A stretch of DNA of 63,855 nt from Microvirga lupini (GCA_000517005.1 KI911965.1:163220-227074); one strand, 5' to 3'. Positions 42,567 through 52,413 are shown, numbered from the stretch's first letter. Numbers and translations: made by a program. Notes: a model not told the origin generated them from the sequence alone.

Positions 42567-43352
42567 TCAGAAGCCGCCGCGCCTGAGCTTGGTGATGCTC
42601 ATCATCAGGTCCACGCTGATGCCCGCCTCCGTAGGCTCCGAGAACAGGGTCAGCACGGGCGCAACCTCCTCCAAGGTGGAGTTGTTCATGTCCCACATGG
42701 CGGAAAACCGCTGAATCAGCCTGTCGACCTTTTTGGGATCCTGCAGGTCCTTGATGTCGATGTGCTTTTCCAGGTTGCGGACCTGCAGATCGATGCCCGC
42801 CTTGGATGCTTCCTTTGGGATGTTGAACGTCGTCTGCATGAACGTCAGAAGACGCTTATCCGCCAGCAGTCCCATCACGCTGGTGACACTGGACGCCTTG
42901 CGCTTGAAGTAGAGTGCAAGCCTCACGCCTTCGTTCTGCTCGCCCTCCTTGTTCTCCAGCGTCTGCTGGTAGTACTTACTGACCGCTTCCGTGGTCGCGC
43001 TGGCCTCGGAGGTTGCCTTGTCGCCCTTGGCGGCGAAATCGAACGCCTTGGCGAATTCCTTGTAGCGGGGATCGACCAGCTTGTTCGCCATGCTCGTGGA
43101 CGACGACACCCCTTCCGTGAGCAGCTTTTTCATGAAGGCCTTGGCATAGGTCATGTCCTCGAGACCATAGGCCTTCATGGCATAGCTGAAGAGGCGATAA
43201 TCCTTCACGAACTCGTCGATGGTCTTCACCTTCGAGATATTCGCCAAGTAATACTCGGTATCGCGCTTGACCGTCGCATCATTCTGGGTGAGCGTCTTGG
43301 TCAGCGCCGAGTTGGTCTGCAACATCTGATAGCGGGTCATCGTGCTGATCAT
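42567..43352 (-). CDS. DUF1217 family flagellar-cluster protein
   Basis: A 261-residue protein, mostly helical and without a signal peptide. Recognisable DUF1217 pieces are DTEYYLANISKVKTIDEFVK, DYRLFSYAMKAYGLEDMTYA and KAFMKKLLTEGV. Family members sit in flagellar loci of Hyphomicrobiales, often near flagellin or rod genes; their exact role is unsettled. The ribosome site AGGAGTG supports the start. Here it is the last gene of the cluster on this side, separated from flagellin by a secreted-protein gene. Confidence 0.82.
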   Translation of the reverse strand: MISTMTRYQMLQTNSALTKTLTQNDATVKRDTEYYLANISKVKTIDEFVKDYRLFSYAMKAYGLEDMTYAKAFMKKLLTEGVSSSTSMANKLVDPRYKEFAKAFDFAAKGDKATSEASATTEAVSKYYQQTLENKEGEQNEGVRLALYFKRKASSVTSVMGLLADKRLLTFMQTTFNIPKEASKAGIDLQVRNLEKHIDIKDLQDPKKVDRLIQRFSAMWDMNNSTLEEVAPVLTLFSEPTEAGISVDLMMSITKLRRGGF

Positions 43353-43413
43353 TGGTCACTCCTGTGGGCGATGCTGGCCACCCGGATCGGTTTTCACAAC
43401 CGATTATTCCAGA

Positions 43414-43977
43414 CTAGTCCCTCGCGGTTGCGATGGACCGGCAATCCTTCGAAAATCTCTCGGCAACCGCGTTGGTCTCGGCGGGATCGAGAGCGAACTT
43501 CACGCTCTGCGGCTCGAGACGAAAGTTCGCAAGCTCCACGATAAGCGTTTGCGCTGTCGCGAGGCTTGCCACGAAACCCATGACCTGGTCTTCCCCGCGC
43601 AGCTGACCATAGCGATCCCGATAGACCCAGTGGGAGACCTCCGGCGGATGGTCATCCAGCCAGTAGACCGTGCTCCGTCCCTTGGGGTCGCTCGGCCCGA
43701 GATAGGCCTTCTGCATCACCGTCACGGCGACGGCCGCTTGCGGCGGATCGCCTTCGTCCGCCGCGACCCTAGTGCAGGAGAGCCAGAGAGAGCTTCCCTC
43801 CTCTCCCCTGATCTGCGCCAGCGCCCGGTTCGGAAGCCCGCCTTGATCGGTCTGAAGAGCATAGTTCCAGGTTCGGAGCGTGCCCGTCGTCGCCGCAGTG
43901 GCGGAAAGGTCGGAAGCGGCTACCCCCAGTGTGCAGGCGGACACGAGGACGATTGTGCGATGAAAGATGTCAAACAT
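43414..43977 (-). CDS. Secreted hypothetical protein
   Basis: A 187-residue protein with a signal peptide (IVLVSACTLGVAASDLSATA). The mature part has paired cysteines (SSLWLSCTRVAADEG and AERFSKDCRSI) and a beta-rich core (TVYWLDDHPPEVSHWVYRDR, FALDPAETNAVAERF). The layout is that of a class of small periplasmic proteins loosely similar to invasion-locus-B-type proteins, but I cannot assign it. It lies between DUF1217 and flagellin on the same strand, just past the flagellin terminator. Confidence 0.6.
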   Translation of the reverse strand: MFDIFHRTIVLVSACTLGVAASDLSATAATTGTLRTWNYALQTDQGGLPNRALAQIRGEEGSSLWLSCTRVAADEGDPPQAAVAVTVMQKAYLGPSDPKGRSTVYWLDDHPPEVSHWVYRDRYGQLRGEDQVMGFVASLATAQTLIVELANFRLEPQSVKFALDPAETNAVAERFSKDCRSIATARD

Positions 43978-44002
43978 GGCTCAGCATTCCGCGAGCAAAC
44001 CC

Positions 44003-44031
44003 AAAAAGCCCCGCCTTTTGCAAGACGGGGC
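44003..44031 (-). terminator. Rho-independent terminator of the flagellin gene
   Basis: On the minus strand GCCCCG ... CGGGGC (44031-44026 with 44013-44008) forms a GC stem, extended by weaker pairs, with a short loop. It is followed by five T residues (44007-44003). It starts 26 bases after the flagellin stop and should end the flagellin message before the secreted-protein gene. Confidence 0.75.
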
Positions 44032-44056
44032 CTCATGGTTACCGATCAGGAGGCTC

Positions 44057-44917
44057 TTACTGGAAGAGCTTCAGGATCATCTGGCTGTTCTGGTTGGCGA
44101 TCGAGAGCGACTGCACGCCGAGCTGCTGCTGCGTCTGCAGAGCCTGCAGGCGGGTCGAAGCCTCGTTCATGTCGGCGTCAACCAGGGTGCTGACGCTGTT
44201 CGTCATCGACTCGCTGAGCACGCCCAGGAACTTCGACTGCGCCTCGATCTGGTTCTTGGCCGCGCCGAGCTCGGTGGCGAAGTTGCGGGTCGTCTCGAGA
44301 GCCGTTTCCACCGCCGTCGCAGCCGTGTCGATGCTGGCGAGAGTCGTGATGCTGATCGCGTTGATCGCACCCGCGCCGCTGGTGAGAGCGCCGGCAGCGC
44401 CGCCCAGAGCCGTCAGGGTCACGCTGATGGTCTTGAAGCCACCGGCCCAGCCGGAGACCATCGTGATCTGATTGCCGGCCGCAACGGTGTCCATATCGGC
44501 GAGCGAGCCGTCCAGGAGGTTCACGTTGTTGAGGGCGGCGTTTTCCAGGATGCCATCGATCTCGGCGCCGATCTTGGCGAGCGAGGTGTTGATGGCATCG
44601 TAGTTGCCGTCCTTCACGTCCTTGGCCTTGGCCAGCTCAACCTTGATCTTATCGATCGCGGAAATCAGGCCGTCCATAGCCGAAGAGGCGGTGTTCACCA
44701 GGTCGCTGTTCTGCTTCAGGGTGTCCTTGATGGTCGAGACGACGCTGTTGTCGGTCTTCATCTGGGTCGACACCGACCAGTTCGTGGTGTTGTCGGCGGC
44801 AGACGCCACCTTGAGGCCGGTCGAGATCTGGCTCTGGGTCTTGCCCAGGGAGTTCTGCGTGTTGGCGAGGTTGCGGAGAGCCGTCAGAGCGGAGGCATTG
44901 GTGAGGATCGAAGTCAT
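44057..44917 (-). CDS. Flagellin
   Basis: A 286-residue filament protein. The conserved N-terminal D0/D1 part is SILTNASALTALRNLANTQN and ISTGLKVASAADNTTNWSVS. The C-terminal D1/D0 part is NFATELGAAKNQIEAQSKFL and QTQQQLGVQSLSIANQNSQM. Only a short, Gly/Ala/Thr-rich middle remains, so the outer domains are nearly absent, as in other alphaproteobacterial flagellins. FlaF and FlbT encoded at 53.3-54.1 kb are the known post-transcriptional regulators of flagellin in this class. This is the only flagellin copy in the window. Confidence 0.92.
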   Translation of the reverse strand: MTSILTNASALTALRNLANTQNSLGKTQSQISTGLKVASAADNTTNWSVSTQMKTDNSVVSTIKDTLKQNSDLVNTASSAMDGLISAIDKIKVELAKAKDVKDGNYDAINTSLAKIGAEIDGILENAALNNVNLLDGSLADMDTVAAGNQITMVSGWAGGFKTISVTLTALGGAAGALTSGAGAINAISITTLASIDTAATAVETALETTRNFATELGAAKNQIEAQSKFLGVLSESMTNSVSTLVDADMNEASTRLQALQTQQQLGVQSLSIANQNSQMILKLFQ

Positions 44918-45285
44918 GTGTGTGTTCCTTGAATGGTCGAGATTGTTCAGGGAATGTCGGAATCTAACCGACCCAGCGGAGTGGCATCATGCCTCGAGAG
45001 ATCTCGATCCGCTGTTCACATGCATCCGGGCTTGAACCGGTAAAATGGAATGGCGTCATGCCAGGCCTAAGTAAAGGCTCTCCACAGTGCTGTCTTAACG
45101 CTTTTGAATTTAAGTTTCTCTCTGCGTCTAAGTACAGTTGTAGAAAAACCCCTTGGTTCCGTCAAACGACAACAGCGGCTTCACAGGCCAACTCATTTAT
45201 TTACCTTAATATTTTCCTGCATGAATGGCAGCTTGGGGCGGTTTATAGTTAACCGGTTATGACAACTGAGGAACGGCAAGGGCTG
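44918..45285. promoter_or_regulatory. Flagellin upstream region
   Basis: About 370 bases of comparatively AT-rich DNA upstream of flagellin. It must hold the flagellin promoter and a 5' leader on which FlbT could act. AAGGAA precedes the ATG by 9 bases. I do not see an unambiguous sigma-28 or CtrA site. Confidence 0.4.
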
Positions 45286-45320
45286 AAAAAGAAGAAGGGC
45301 GGTTCCGCGGAACCGCCCTT
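45286..45320 (-). terminator. Terminator of the cheY-cheB-cheR transcript
   Basis: Bases 45295-45320 form a perfect 26-bp palindrome (arms AAGGGCGGTTCCG and its complement). On the minus strand it is followed by a T-rich run (45294-45286, CTTCTTTTT). It lies 63 bases after the cheR stop, so it fits an intrinsic terminator for the chemotaxis genes. Confidence 0.8.
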
Positions 45321-45382
45321 CCCTGTTATTGAGGTCTTAATCGAACACCACCCTTGCCTTCCGGATGGTGCTTTGCCCCGCC

Positions 45383-46237
45383 TTACCGCATGCCTATCGC
45401 CCGTTGCGTCGAAGTTGCCGCTATCGGGGCAGCCTTCGTGTAGAGGCCGCGGTGAGCCGGGTCGAGCGTCAAGGCGTCCGTGACCCCGAGCACGGTCTCG
45501 GATGCTCCGAGGAGGAGCGAGCCGTCCACCGCCATGACGTTGGCGATCCGGCGCAACACATCAGCCTTGAGCGGCGCATCGAAGTAGATCAGCACGTTGC
45601 GGCAATAAACGATGTCGAACGGGCCAAGGCGGCTGAAATCGTCGAGGAGGTTCAGGTAGCGGAAGTCGACCATCGCGCGGATCTCAGGCGAGATCTGCCA
45701 TTGGTCTCCGATTTGCGTGAAGTACTTCACGAGGAGCCGGATCGGCAATCCGCGCTGCACCTCGAACTGATTGTAGAGACCGGCCTTCGCCTTCTCCAGC
45801 ACTTCCGTGGAAATGTCGGACGCCACGATGTCGATATGCCAGCCGGGGATCCGCGCGGACGCTTCCTTCAAGAGCATCGCCAGCGAATACGGCTCTTGGC
45901 CGCTGGATGCCGCGGCACACCAGATCCGCAGCCTGCGGCTGGAGGCCCGCTCTTTCAGGTACTTCGGAAGCAGGACATCCTGGAAGAGATCGAACGGCGT
46001 CTTGTCCCGGAAGAAGAAGGTCTCGTTCGTCGTCATCGCCTCGATCGTCGCCTTCTCGAGTGCGATCGAACGCCCGGTTTTGATCTCCCGGACGAGGTGC
46101 GACAAGCTCTCGAGCTTGAAGCGCGTGCAGACGGACGAGAGACGGCTCTCGACGAGGTACCGTTTGTCCGGAGAGAGCGCCAGACCGGAGCGGGCCTTCA
46201 GGAAGACGCGCAGGGCTTCGAATTCGGCTTCGGTCAT
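45383..46237 (-). CDS. cheR: Chemotaxis protein methyltransferase CheR
   Basis: A 284-residue SAM-dependent methyltransferase. The N-terminal CheR helical domain (FEALRVFLKARSGLALSPDK) precedes the catalytic domain with RLRIWCAAASSGQEPYSLAM as the SAM motif, IVASDISTEVLEKAKAGLYN and DIVYCRNVLIYFD. It methylates receptor glutamates. The start overlaps the end of cheB by four bases. Confidence 0.93.
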   Translation of the reverse strand: MTEAEFEALRVFLKARSGLALSPDKRYLVESRLSSVCTRFKLESLSHLVREIKTGRSIALEKATIEAMTTNETFFFRDKTPFDLFQDVLLPKYLKERASSRRLRIWCAAASSGQEPYSLAMLLKEASARIPGWHIDIVASDISTEVLEKAKAGLYNQFEVQRGLPIRLLVKYFTQIGDQWQISPEIRAMVDFRYLNLLDDFSRLGPFDIVYCRNVLIYFDAPLKADVLRRIANVMAVDGSLLLGASETVLGVTDALTLDPAHRGLYTKAAPIAATSTQRAIGMR

Positions 46238-47345
46238 TTCGAAGCTCCGGTGATGAGGCCCTTCAGCGAACGGCCGATGGATTCCAAGGGGAGGACCTCG
46301 TGAGCGAGACCCGCCTTCACGACGCTGCCCGGCATGCCCCAGACGATGCTCGTCGCTTCGTCCTGAGCGATGACGGTTGAGCCTGCCTTCGTGAGGAAGC
46401 GCGCACCGTGCGTTCCGTCCGAGCCCATGCCTGTCAGGACGACGGCGAGCGCTGATGCTCCATAGACCACCGCCGCCTCCCGGAACAGGACGTCGACGGC
46501 CGGACGGCAGAAGTTCTCAGGAGGTCCGTCATTGAGCCGGATCGTCGCCTTGCCTCCGGAGGATACGACTCCCATATGCCGCCCGCCGGGAGCAACCAGG
46601 ATCGTTCCGGGAACGATGGCATCTCCATCCCTCCCCTCTCGCGCCGGGAGGGACAACAAGGTTTGCAAGTGCTCCGCAAAGACTGCGGTGAACATCGCCG
46701 GCATGTGCTGAACGATCAGCACGGGTATCGTCGCCAGTGTCGGCTTCAGGTCCAGGAGGACGCGCTCGACGGCCCGCGGTCCGCCCGTGGACGAGCCGAT
46801 GAGAAGGCATTGGGGCTTCGTGATGCCTGGCTTCAGAGCCCCGGCACCCGTGGCGGGAGGACCGAAACCGGAGCGACATGTGCCTTGGATGGACGGACCT
46901 TCGCCTCGCTCAGAGCCCGCAGCTTCTCGACGAGGTCGCGGCGGAAATCCGCCGCCGCCCCGACAGCGCGGGCACTTTCGGGCTTTGCCAGATAATCCAC
47001 CGCGCCGAGCGAGAGGCACTTCAGTGAAATCTCCGCGTTTCGCTGAGTGAGCGTCGAGATCACGATCACCTTGCTCGCCGGATGCGCCTTCAGGATCAGC
47101 GGCAGAGCCGCAAGGCCGTCGACCTCCGGCATCTCGATATCGAGCAGGATGATCTCGGGTTTCGAACGTTCCGCCGCATCGACGGCCATGCGGCCGTTGG
47201 ACGCCGTGGCGACGATGTCGAAGCCGCCTGCTTCGGTGAGCCATCGGCCGATCATGCCGCGAATGACGGCACTGTCATCCACGATCATCACGCGGGTGAG
47301 TCGGTTCGGGACGGAACTTGTCTGGGGTGCAGGAGATAGGGACAT
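46234..47345 (-). pseudogene. cheB: CheB receptor methylesterase, split by a single-base frameshift
   Basis: The receiver half (start ATG 47345; RVMIVDDSAVIRGMIGRWLT, acceptor D69 in IILLDIEMPEVDG, lysine in VDYLAKPESARAVG) runs in one frame to a TGA at 46833. The methylesterase half (CLLIGSSTGGPRAVERVLLD with the catalytic Ser, LIVQHMPAMFT with the His, LTGMGSDGTHGARFL with the Asp) is open in another frame down to 46234. Adding one G to the G-run near 46840 restores a single protein of about 370 residues (PRVPGALKPGITKP). The break is in the linker, so both domains are individually intact. It may be an assembly error, a real mutation, or less likely a recoding site. Confidence 0.85.
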
Positions 47346-47349
47346 GGTC

Positions 47350-47733
47350 TCACGCCGAATGGGATGCAGGAAGAACACCCAGCTCTTGGAGCTTGGCCGC
47401 GAGAATATCCTTGTCGAAGGGCTTCATGACATACTCGTCCGCGCCGGCCTCCAGCGCACGCGTAATATGGTCCAAGCCATTCTCCGTCGTGCAGAACACG
47501 ACCTTCGGAGCCTGCCCCTCCGGTGTGCTGCGCAGCGCCTTGAGGAAGCTGTAGCCGTCCATGACGGGCATGTTCCAGTCGAGGAGGATCACGTCCGGCA
47601 TCTCGACCTGACAGGCTTTCAGACCAGCCTCGCCGTTTTCGGCTTCCGAGACGCGAAAGTCGAGACTTTCGACAATTTCGCGGGACACCTTGCGGATCAC
47701 GCGTGAGTCATCAATGATCAGGCAATAGTTCAT
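47350..47733 (-). CDS. cheY: CheY-like chemotaxis response regulator
   Basis: A 127-residue single REC domain. Acidic pocket residues are in CLIIDDSRVIRKVSREIVES, acceptor D52 is in VILLDWNMPVMDGYSFLKAL, and the conserved Thr and Lys are in VVFCTTENG and EYVMKPFDKDILAAKL. It precedes cheB and cheR in one transcript, so it is likely to carry the signal to the flagellar motor. Confidence 0.9.
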   Translation of the reverse strand: MNYCLIIDDSRVIRKVSREIVESLDFRVSEAENGEAGLKACQVEMPDVILLDWNMPVMDGYSFLKALRSTPEGQAPKVVFCTTENGLDHITRALEAGADEYVMKPFDKDILAAKLQELGVLPASHSA

Positions 47734-47786
47734 AAAAAGTTTCCCAGGCCTCTCCGCTCCCTGGCGCTTCGGATCAAGCGTCGGTG

Positions 47787-48236
47787 TCAGGAACGGATGT
47801 CGGATTTATCGACGAAGTTGAAATTCTCGACCAAGATCTCTTTGACGATCTCGGCACCTAAACGCTTGTTGATCCTCTCTCGGACATTGCTGATCATGCC
47901 ATTGACGTTGTAGCGAGACAGTTTCTTGAAATCGAGCGTCTCATCGGCGTAGACGTAGCGAAAGACTTCGTCCTGGATGAAAGCCTCGGGCGGCACGGAG
48001 ATCTCGCGCAGGGTTTTCGCGTCGGCCGTAAAGACCAGATTCGCGATCACGTAACCCTGCACGGCCCCTTCCGCGACGATCGGGATGTTCATGGGAGGCA
48101 GCTTCTTATACTGCAGCCCCTCGTAATTTCCCTTCTCCTCCGCGGGCGGCCTGCCGACGGTCCAGGTCACGGCCGCGTAGCAGGATGCCAGCGTTACGGC
48201 ACAGACCCAGAAACCCGCCATGACGTTCTTCATCAT
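47787..48236 (-). CDS. FliL-like flagellar membrane protein
   Basis: A 149-residue protein. One N-terminal helix (MAGFWVCAVTLASCYAAVTW) anchors a periplasmic domain with VIANLVFTADAKTLREISVP and a C-terminal MISNVRERINKRLGAEIVKE that recalls the FliL ending. Sequence similarity is only motif-level. It is coupled by overlap to the FlgN-like gene upstream. In Hyphomicrobiales flagellar clusters an anonymous protein is often found in this place. A stator- or basal-body-associated role is inferred. Confidence 0.6.
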   Translation of the reverse strand: MMKNVMAGFWVCAVTLASCYAAVTWTVGRPPAEEKGNYEGLQYKKLPPMNIPIVAEGAVQGYVIANLVFTADAKTLREISVPPEAFIQDEVFRYVYADETLDFKKLSRYNVNGMISNVRERINKRLGAEIVKEILVENFNFVDKSDIRS

Positions 48237-48625
48237 GCGCCGAAGCCCGCCTTGTTCATGTGCGCCGTGTACGTGCTGTCGGACTCAGCGTTCTGGATCG
48301 CATTCGAGATGATGCTGGCGACCTCCTGCACCGCATGCATGTGACGCCGCAGAATCTCCTGATTGGCCTCGATCTTGACCTGGAGATCCTGGAGACGCTT
48401 CGTCGCCTTCTGATCAAGCGCATGGATCTCGGCCGTCCTTACGATCCGGCTGATCTCGAGAAGACACTGGCTTTTGCGCCGGTTGAACTCTTCGAGATTG
48501 GAGAGATCGCGTGCCATGAGAGCGGCCGTTTCCATGTCCAGTGTCTCTTCAAGGCGGTCGAGGGACTTCATCAACATCATGTTGCTTCCTGCTTTCTGGT
48601 GATGGTCAGCCATCATCCTCGTCAT
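48233..48625 (-). CDS. FlgN-like flagellar chaperone candidate
   Basis: A 130-residue, mostly helical, soluble protein (LMKSLDRLEETLDMETAALM, LDQKATKRLQDLQVKIEANQ). The length and helical layout recall the export chaperone FlgN for hook-associated proteins; the flgK and flgL genes lie 6 kb away in the same cluster. Start overlaps the FlgJ-like gene stop (ATGA). The family call is inference. Confidence 0.6.
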   Translation of the reverse strand: MTRMMADHHQKAGSNMMLMKSLDRLEETLDMETAALMARDLSNLEEFNRRKSQCLLEISRIVRTAEIHALDQKATKRLQDLQVKIEANQEILRRHMHAVQEVASIISNAIQNAESDSTYTAHMNKAGFGA

Positions 48626-49134
48626 ATCTTCTGAGGTGAAATCCTGCCGGAGAAGTCCGGCATCGCCGGAGCCGCTAGGATATCTGCGGACGCTCCGCCC
48701 TCCCGGGAGTCGAGAAGCCGCTTCGCGATCCCGATGCCGCCCGCTCTCGAAATCTGAGCTCCGATCTGCTCAGCCATCATGGATTTCCAGATGGAACCGG
48801 CATTGCCCTTGCCATAGGTGTTCTCCGCATCCTTGGGGAGGATGGACTCGACGAAGGTCTGAAGGATATAGGCCTCGAATTCCTGGTGGGCCTTCTTCGT
48901 TCTGGCGGCGCTGGCCGACTCGGCATCGTTACGAAGCGAGTTCCGCAAGGTGTAGATATCGGCACCGGACGCCATGAGAGGCTGACCTGCCACGGATTTC
49001 ACCGCATCCTCGAAGCTGGCGCCATCCACGGCGGATGCTCCATTGAGAAGCTTCTGAGCGGCGGCTTGATAACGCGCAGGATCGGCTGCTCTTGCGACGT
49101 CGTTGACAATATCTGAGGGCGGGCTGATCGCCAT
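48622..49134 (-). CDS. FlgJ-like rod-binding protein (N-terminal domain only)
   Basis: A 170-residue protein with the rod-binding domain typical of FlgJ N-termini: KAHQEFEAYILQTFVESILP, GNAGSIWKSMMAEQIGAQIS and RAGGIGIAKRLL. The muramidase domain of enterobacterial FlgJ is absent, as usual in alphaproteobacteria. It probably caps or scaffolds the growing rod. Confidence 0.85.
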   Translation of the reverse strand: MAISPPSDIVNDVARAADPARYQAAAQKLLNGASAVDGASFEDAVKSVAGQPLMASGADIYTLRNSLRNDAESASAARTKKAHQEFEAYILQTFVESILPKDAENTYGKGNAGSIWKSMMAEQIGAQISRAGGIGIAKRLLDSREGGASADILAAPAMPDFSGRISPQKI

Positions 49135-49184
49135 CTCGCATCTCTCAAGTTTCTATACTTGAGACAACTTGTAATCCGGCTAGC

Positions 49185-49583
49185 TTACGGGAAGCTTGCG
49201 CTTCCGCCTTTTGCAAGCGTCTCAAGAATCGAAGCGAGATCCTTTTTCTCGATCTCCCGACGCTCCTGATCCTTGAGACCGGACAGCATCTTCTCCGTGC
49301 GCTTCGTCTGCATGGCCTTATCGAAAGTGACGGCCTTCTGCGCCACCTTGGCCGTCTCTACGATGGTGGCCTGAGACGCCAATCTCTGCAGGCGCTTGGC
49401 GGCGACGTCGACGAAAAGACCGTGAAGCGTCTCGTGATCGTTCATCGTCTGAATAAGCGTCTCCTGAGCAAGCTTGAGTTCGGACGCCTCCCGCTCGAGG
49501 TTGACGAGTTTCAGCTCGGCCGCCTTCTGGAGATGCTGCTGAACTTTCAGGATGCGATCGATTTTCCGAATTCGCTGTTTCAT
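49185..49583 (-). CDS. FliJ-like coiled-coil flagellar export protein
   Basis: A 132-residue protein almost entirely charged helix (KIDRILKVQQHLQKAAELKL; LKDQERREIEKKDLASILET), consistent with the FliJ stalk that links the FliI ATPase to the export gate. It is encoded 5 bases after fliR. The identification rests on length, coiled coil and position, since FliJ sequences diverge strongly. Confidence 0.6.
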   Translation of the reverse strand: MKQRIRKIDRILKVQQHLQKAAELKLVNLEREASELKLAQETLIQTMNDHETLHGLFVDVAAKRLQRLASQATIVETAKVAQKAVTFDKAMQTKRTEKMLSGLKDQERREIEKKDLASILETLAKGGSASFP

Positions 49584-49588
49584 CCGGC

Positions 49589-50341
49589 CTACCCGTCCCG
49601 AAGCCAGGTTGAGAAAGCCTCCATGAAGAGGAGCACGTAGTCGCTTGCGGCAAAGTATACGATCAGCAATCCGCCGATCATGATGAAGGGCGTCGCCAGG
49701 AAATACACCGGGATCTGCGGCGTGAGCTTGTTCGTCAGTCCGACCGCAAGATTGACGATCACCGAGTACAGAATGAAGGGGCTGCTGATCCTGAGGGCCA
49801 GGACGAACGCGACGCCGATCTGATCGACCAGCTGCGTCAGCGAGAGTCTCGTGCCCAGTCCCTCGCCCAATGGCAGTCGCGCATAGGAGGCTATGAGCCC
49901 TCGAAACAGCTCCCAGTGAAGGTCGGACAGGAAGAGAACGGCCGTTGCCACCATCATGATGAAGGAGCTGATCGGCGGAAGAGGCTCCGCCTCATCGATC
50001 GGTGTTCCCGGCATGCTGAAGCTCAGAGCCATCGCCACGGCGCTCAGCATGGTCTGCAGGGCCAGAAAATACACGCGCCCCAGCAAGCCGATCAGGATGC
50101 CTGTCAGCAGCTCCGAGCCGATATAGACCAGGATCGCCGCGGGAGCCTGGGATGTGATTCCGCCGTGAACTTTCTCGAGAAGGACCGGTGCCAGTGCCAG
50201 GCTGGTGGCCAGGCCGATGAAAAGCCGCACCTGAATAGGGATCCGGTTGCTCGAGAAGCCCGGAGCGATCATCAGGCATCCGCCGATCCGGCAGAAGATC
50301 AGGAAGATTCCCAGCAGAAGATCAGAGGTTATCTGGCTCAC
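49589..50341 (-). CDS. fliR: Flagellar export gate protein FliR
   Basis: A 250-residue membrane protein with six predicted helices. Family pieces: [40 protein letters not shown] and [20 protein letters not shown], followed by [14 protein letters not shown]. The start is a GTG overlapping the flhA stop by four bases (GTGA). Part of the type III export gate with FliQ and FlhA. Confidence 0.9.
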   Translation of the reverse strand: MSQITSDLLLGIFLIFCRIGGCLMIAPGFSSNRIPIQVRLFIGLATSLALAPVLLEKVHGGITSQAPAAILVYIGSELLTGILIGLLGRVYFLALQTMLSAVAMALSFSMPGTPIDEAEPLPPISSFIMMVATAVLFLSDLHWELFRGLIASYARLPLGEGLGTRLSLTQLVDQIGVAFVLALRISSPFILYSVIVNLAVGLTNKLTPQIPVYFLATPFIMIGGLLIVYFAASDYVLLFMEAFSTWLRDG

Positions 50342-52413
50342 GAGATCGTACCAAGCGAGTTGACCTCAACCCCTCGGGCGATTTCCAGATGCGACAGAAC
50401 CGGCAGGGAAGAGAACATGCGCTCGATGATCATGCGCACATAGGGACGAGCATCCGGTGCGGTCACGACGGCGAAGGTATGAACCTGACCCATGCGGGCC
50501 TTGATGGCCTCGGAAGCCTCGGTCCCGAACTGCTCCACGAGCCGCGGATCGATGTCAAACTCGACGACGTCGCCCTTCGCATCCCGTTTCAGGCTCTGAT
50601 GGAATGCGATGTCCCATTTGTTGCCGAGCCTCAGCACATTCAGAGCTCCCCCTTCGGCGAGATCGCCGCAGATCTGCTGGGCAATGCGCACTCTCACATG
50701 CTCCACCAGTTGCTCGGCCCGACGCGCATGGGGAGCGATCTCGGCAATCGCCTCGAGGATCAGGCTCAGATTGCGGATGGAGACCCGCTCGGCCAAGAGG
50801 AGCTTCAAGACCGATTGAAGTCCGGAATAGGAGATCTGCGAAGGACAGATATCATCGAGCAGGCGCTTGTACTCGGGATCAAGGCCGTCCAGGAGGTTGC
50901 GGACATCCTTGTATGACAGGAGCTGGGGCAGGTTGTTGCGGATGACTTCACTCAGGTGCGTGAGAAGGACCGATGCCCCGTCCACCGCTTGAAAGCCCTG
51001 TCGCTTGATCTCGCTCAGATAGACGTCTGAAACCCACATGGCTTTCATGCCGAAGGCCGGTTCGCGCACCTCATCTCCCGGCACGTCGGGAACAGGGCCA
51101 TCGCCGAGCACGACGAGAAGATCACCCGGGCGGACTTCCTGCGTCGCCACAACGGTCCCGTGGATTTTGATCTGGTAGCTCTTCGGGGGGATCATGAGGC
51201 TATCGGAGAGCTTCACGTCCGGTAGAACGAAGCCGTAATCCTGAGCGAATTTCTTGCGCATCTTGCCGACGCGGTGCGCCAGATCCCCATGAGAGCTCGC
51301 AAGATAAGATGCCAGATGTTTGCCGAGGCAGAGCTCGATTTCGGCAAGCTTCAGGGATTCTTTGACCGAGTCCCGTGATTCCAGAAGGTTCTTCTGCTGT
51401 TCCTGCGCGAGCTTGGCTTTGGCCTGCGCTTCCTGATCGGCCCTTTGCTTAGGAATCGAATAGGCGATGAAGCCCATGCATCCGCCGAGCAGCAGGAACG
51501 GGATCATCGGCAGGCCGGGCACGATGGCGAAGACGAACATCAGGGCGGCGGCAACCATAAGGGCCCTGGGATAGGCGCCAAGCTGCCCGAGCACGGCCTG
51601 CTGCGCCTGCCCTCTCGTGCCACCTTTCGAGACCAGGAGACCTGCGGCCAGTGAGACCACGAGAGCCGGAATCTGGCTGACCAACCCGTCACCGACGGAG
51701 AGCTGGACGAAGACGTCGGCTGCCTTGGACAGGGGCATGCCGTGGCGCGTGACACCGATGATGATGCCGCCGAAGATATTGACGGCGATCGTGATCAGGC
51801 TCGCGACGGCCTCGCCGCGGACGAATTTCGAGGCACCGTCCATGGAGCCGAAGAAGGCGCTCTCCTCTTCGAGCTCGCGCCGCCGCTTCTGGGCTTCCTT
51901 CTCATCGATCAGACCCGCGGACAAATCGGCATCGATGGCCATCTGCTTGCCGGGAATGGCATCGAGCGTAAACCTGGCACCTACTTCGGCAATACGGGTC
52001 GCACCCTTGGTGATGACCAGGAAGTTGACCGTGATCAGGATGATGAAAACGACGATACCGATAACGAAATCGCCGCTCATCACGAACTGGGAGAAGCCAC
52101 TGATCACATGGCCCGCGGCATCGACACCCTTGTGACCGTCGGACAGAATGAGTCGGGTCGAGGCAATACTCAGCGCGAGCCGCAACAAAGTTGCGATGAG
52201 TAGGACGGTGGGAAACGCCGAGAACTCGAGAGGCTTCTGGATCCAGAGCGCCACCATCAGGATCAGGACAGACAGCGCGACCGAGAGGGCAAGACCCATG
52301 TCGATCGCAAGCGGCGGAATGGGGAGAAAGAGAATGGCAAGGATGCCGACCACAGCGCCGGCAAATGCCAGATCCCTGCCGCGTCCCTGGATTGTAACTT
52401 CACTTGCTTCCAT
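50338..52413 (-). CDS. flhA: Flagellar export protein FlhA
   Basis: A 691-residue export-gate subunit. An N-terminal membrane part has about eight helices ([40 protein letters not shown]; the FHIPEP-type loop [20 protein letters not shown]). A cytoplasmic domain of about 350 residues follows ([40 protein letters not shown]). It docks chaperone-cargo complexes. Starts at 52413. Confidence 0.93.
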   Translation of the reverse strand: MEASEVTIQGRGRDLAFAGAVVGILAILFLPIPPLAIDMGLALSVALSVLILMVALWIQKPLEFSAFPTVLLIATLLRLALSIASTRLILSDGHKGVDAAGHVISGFSQFVMSGDFVIGIVVFIILITVNFLVITKGATRIAEVGARFTLDAIPGKQMAIDADLSAGLIDEKEAQKRRRELEEESAFFGSMDGASKFVRGEAVASLITIAVNIFGGIIIGVTRHGMPLSKAADVFVQLSVGDGLVSQIPALVVSLAAGLLVSKGGTRGQAQQAVLGQLGAYPRALMVAAALMFVFAIVPGLPMIPFLLLGGCMGFIAYSIPKQRADQEAQAKAKLAQEQQKNLLESRDSVKESLKLAEIELCLGKHLASYLASSHGDLAHRVGKMRKKFAQDYGFVLPDVKLSDSLMIPPKSYQIKIHGTVVATQEVRPGDLLVVLGDGPVPDVPGDEVREPAFGMKAMWVSDVYLSEIKRQGFQAVDGASVLLTHLSEVIRNNLPQLLSYKDVRNLLDGLDPEYKRLLDDICPSQISYSGLQSVLKLLLAERVSIRNLSLILEAIAEIAPHARRAEQLVEHVRVRIAQQICGDLAEGGALNVLRLGNKWDIAFHQSLKRDAKGDVVEFDIDPRLVEQFGTEASEAIKARMGQVHTFAVVTAPDARPYVRMIIERMFSSLPVLSHLEIARGVEVNSLGTIS

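Noticed and set aside
44918-45285. Possible sigma-28 or CtrA sites upstream of flagellin.
   Set aside because: TTAA pairs are present but not at the seven-base spacing of CtrA sites, and no good sigma-28 match was found.
46833-46870. Programmed frameshifting in cheB.
   Set aside because: There is no slippery heptamer or downstream structure I can defend, and another one-base loss elsewhere in the window makes error or mutation simpler.
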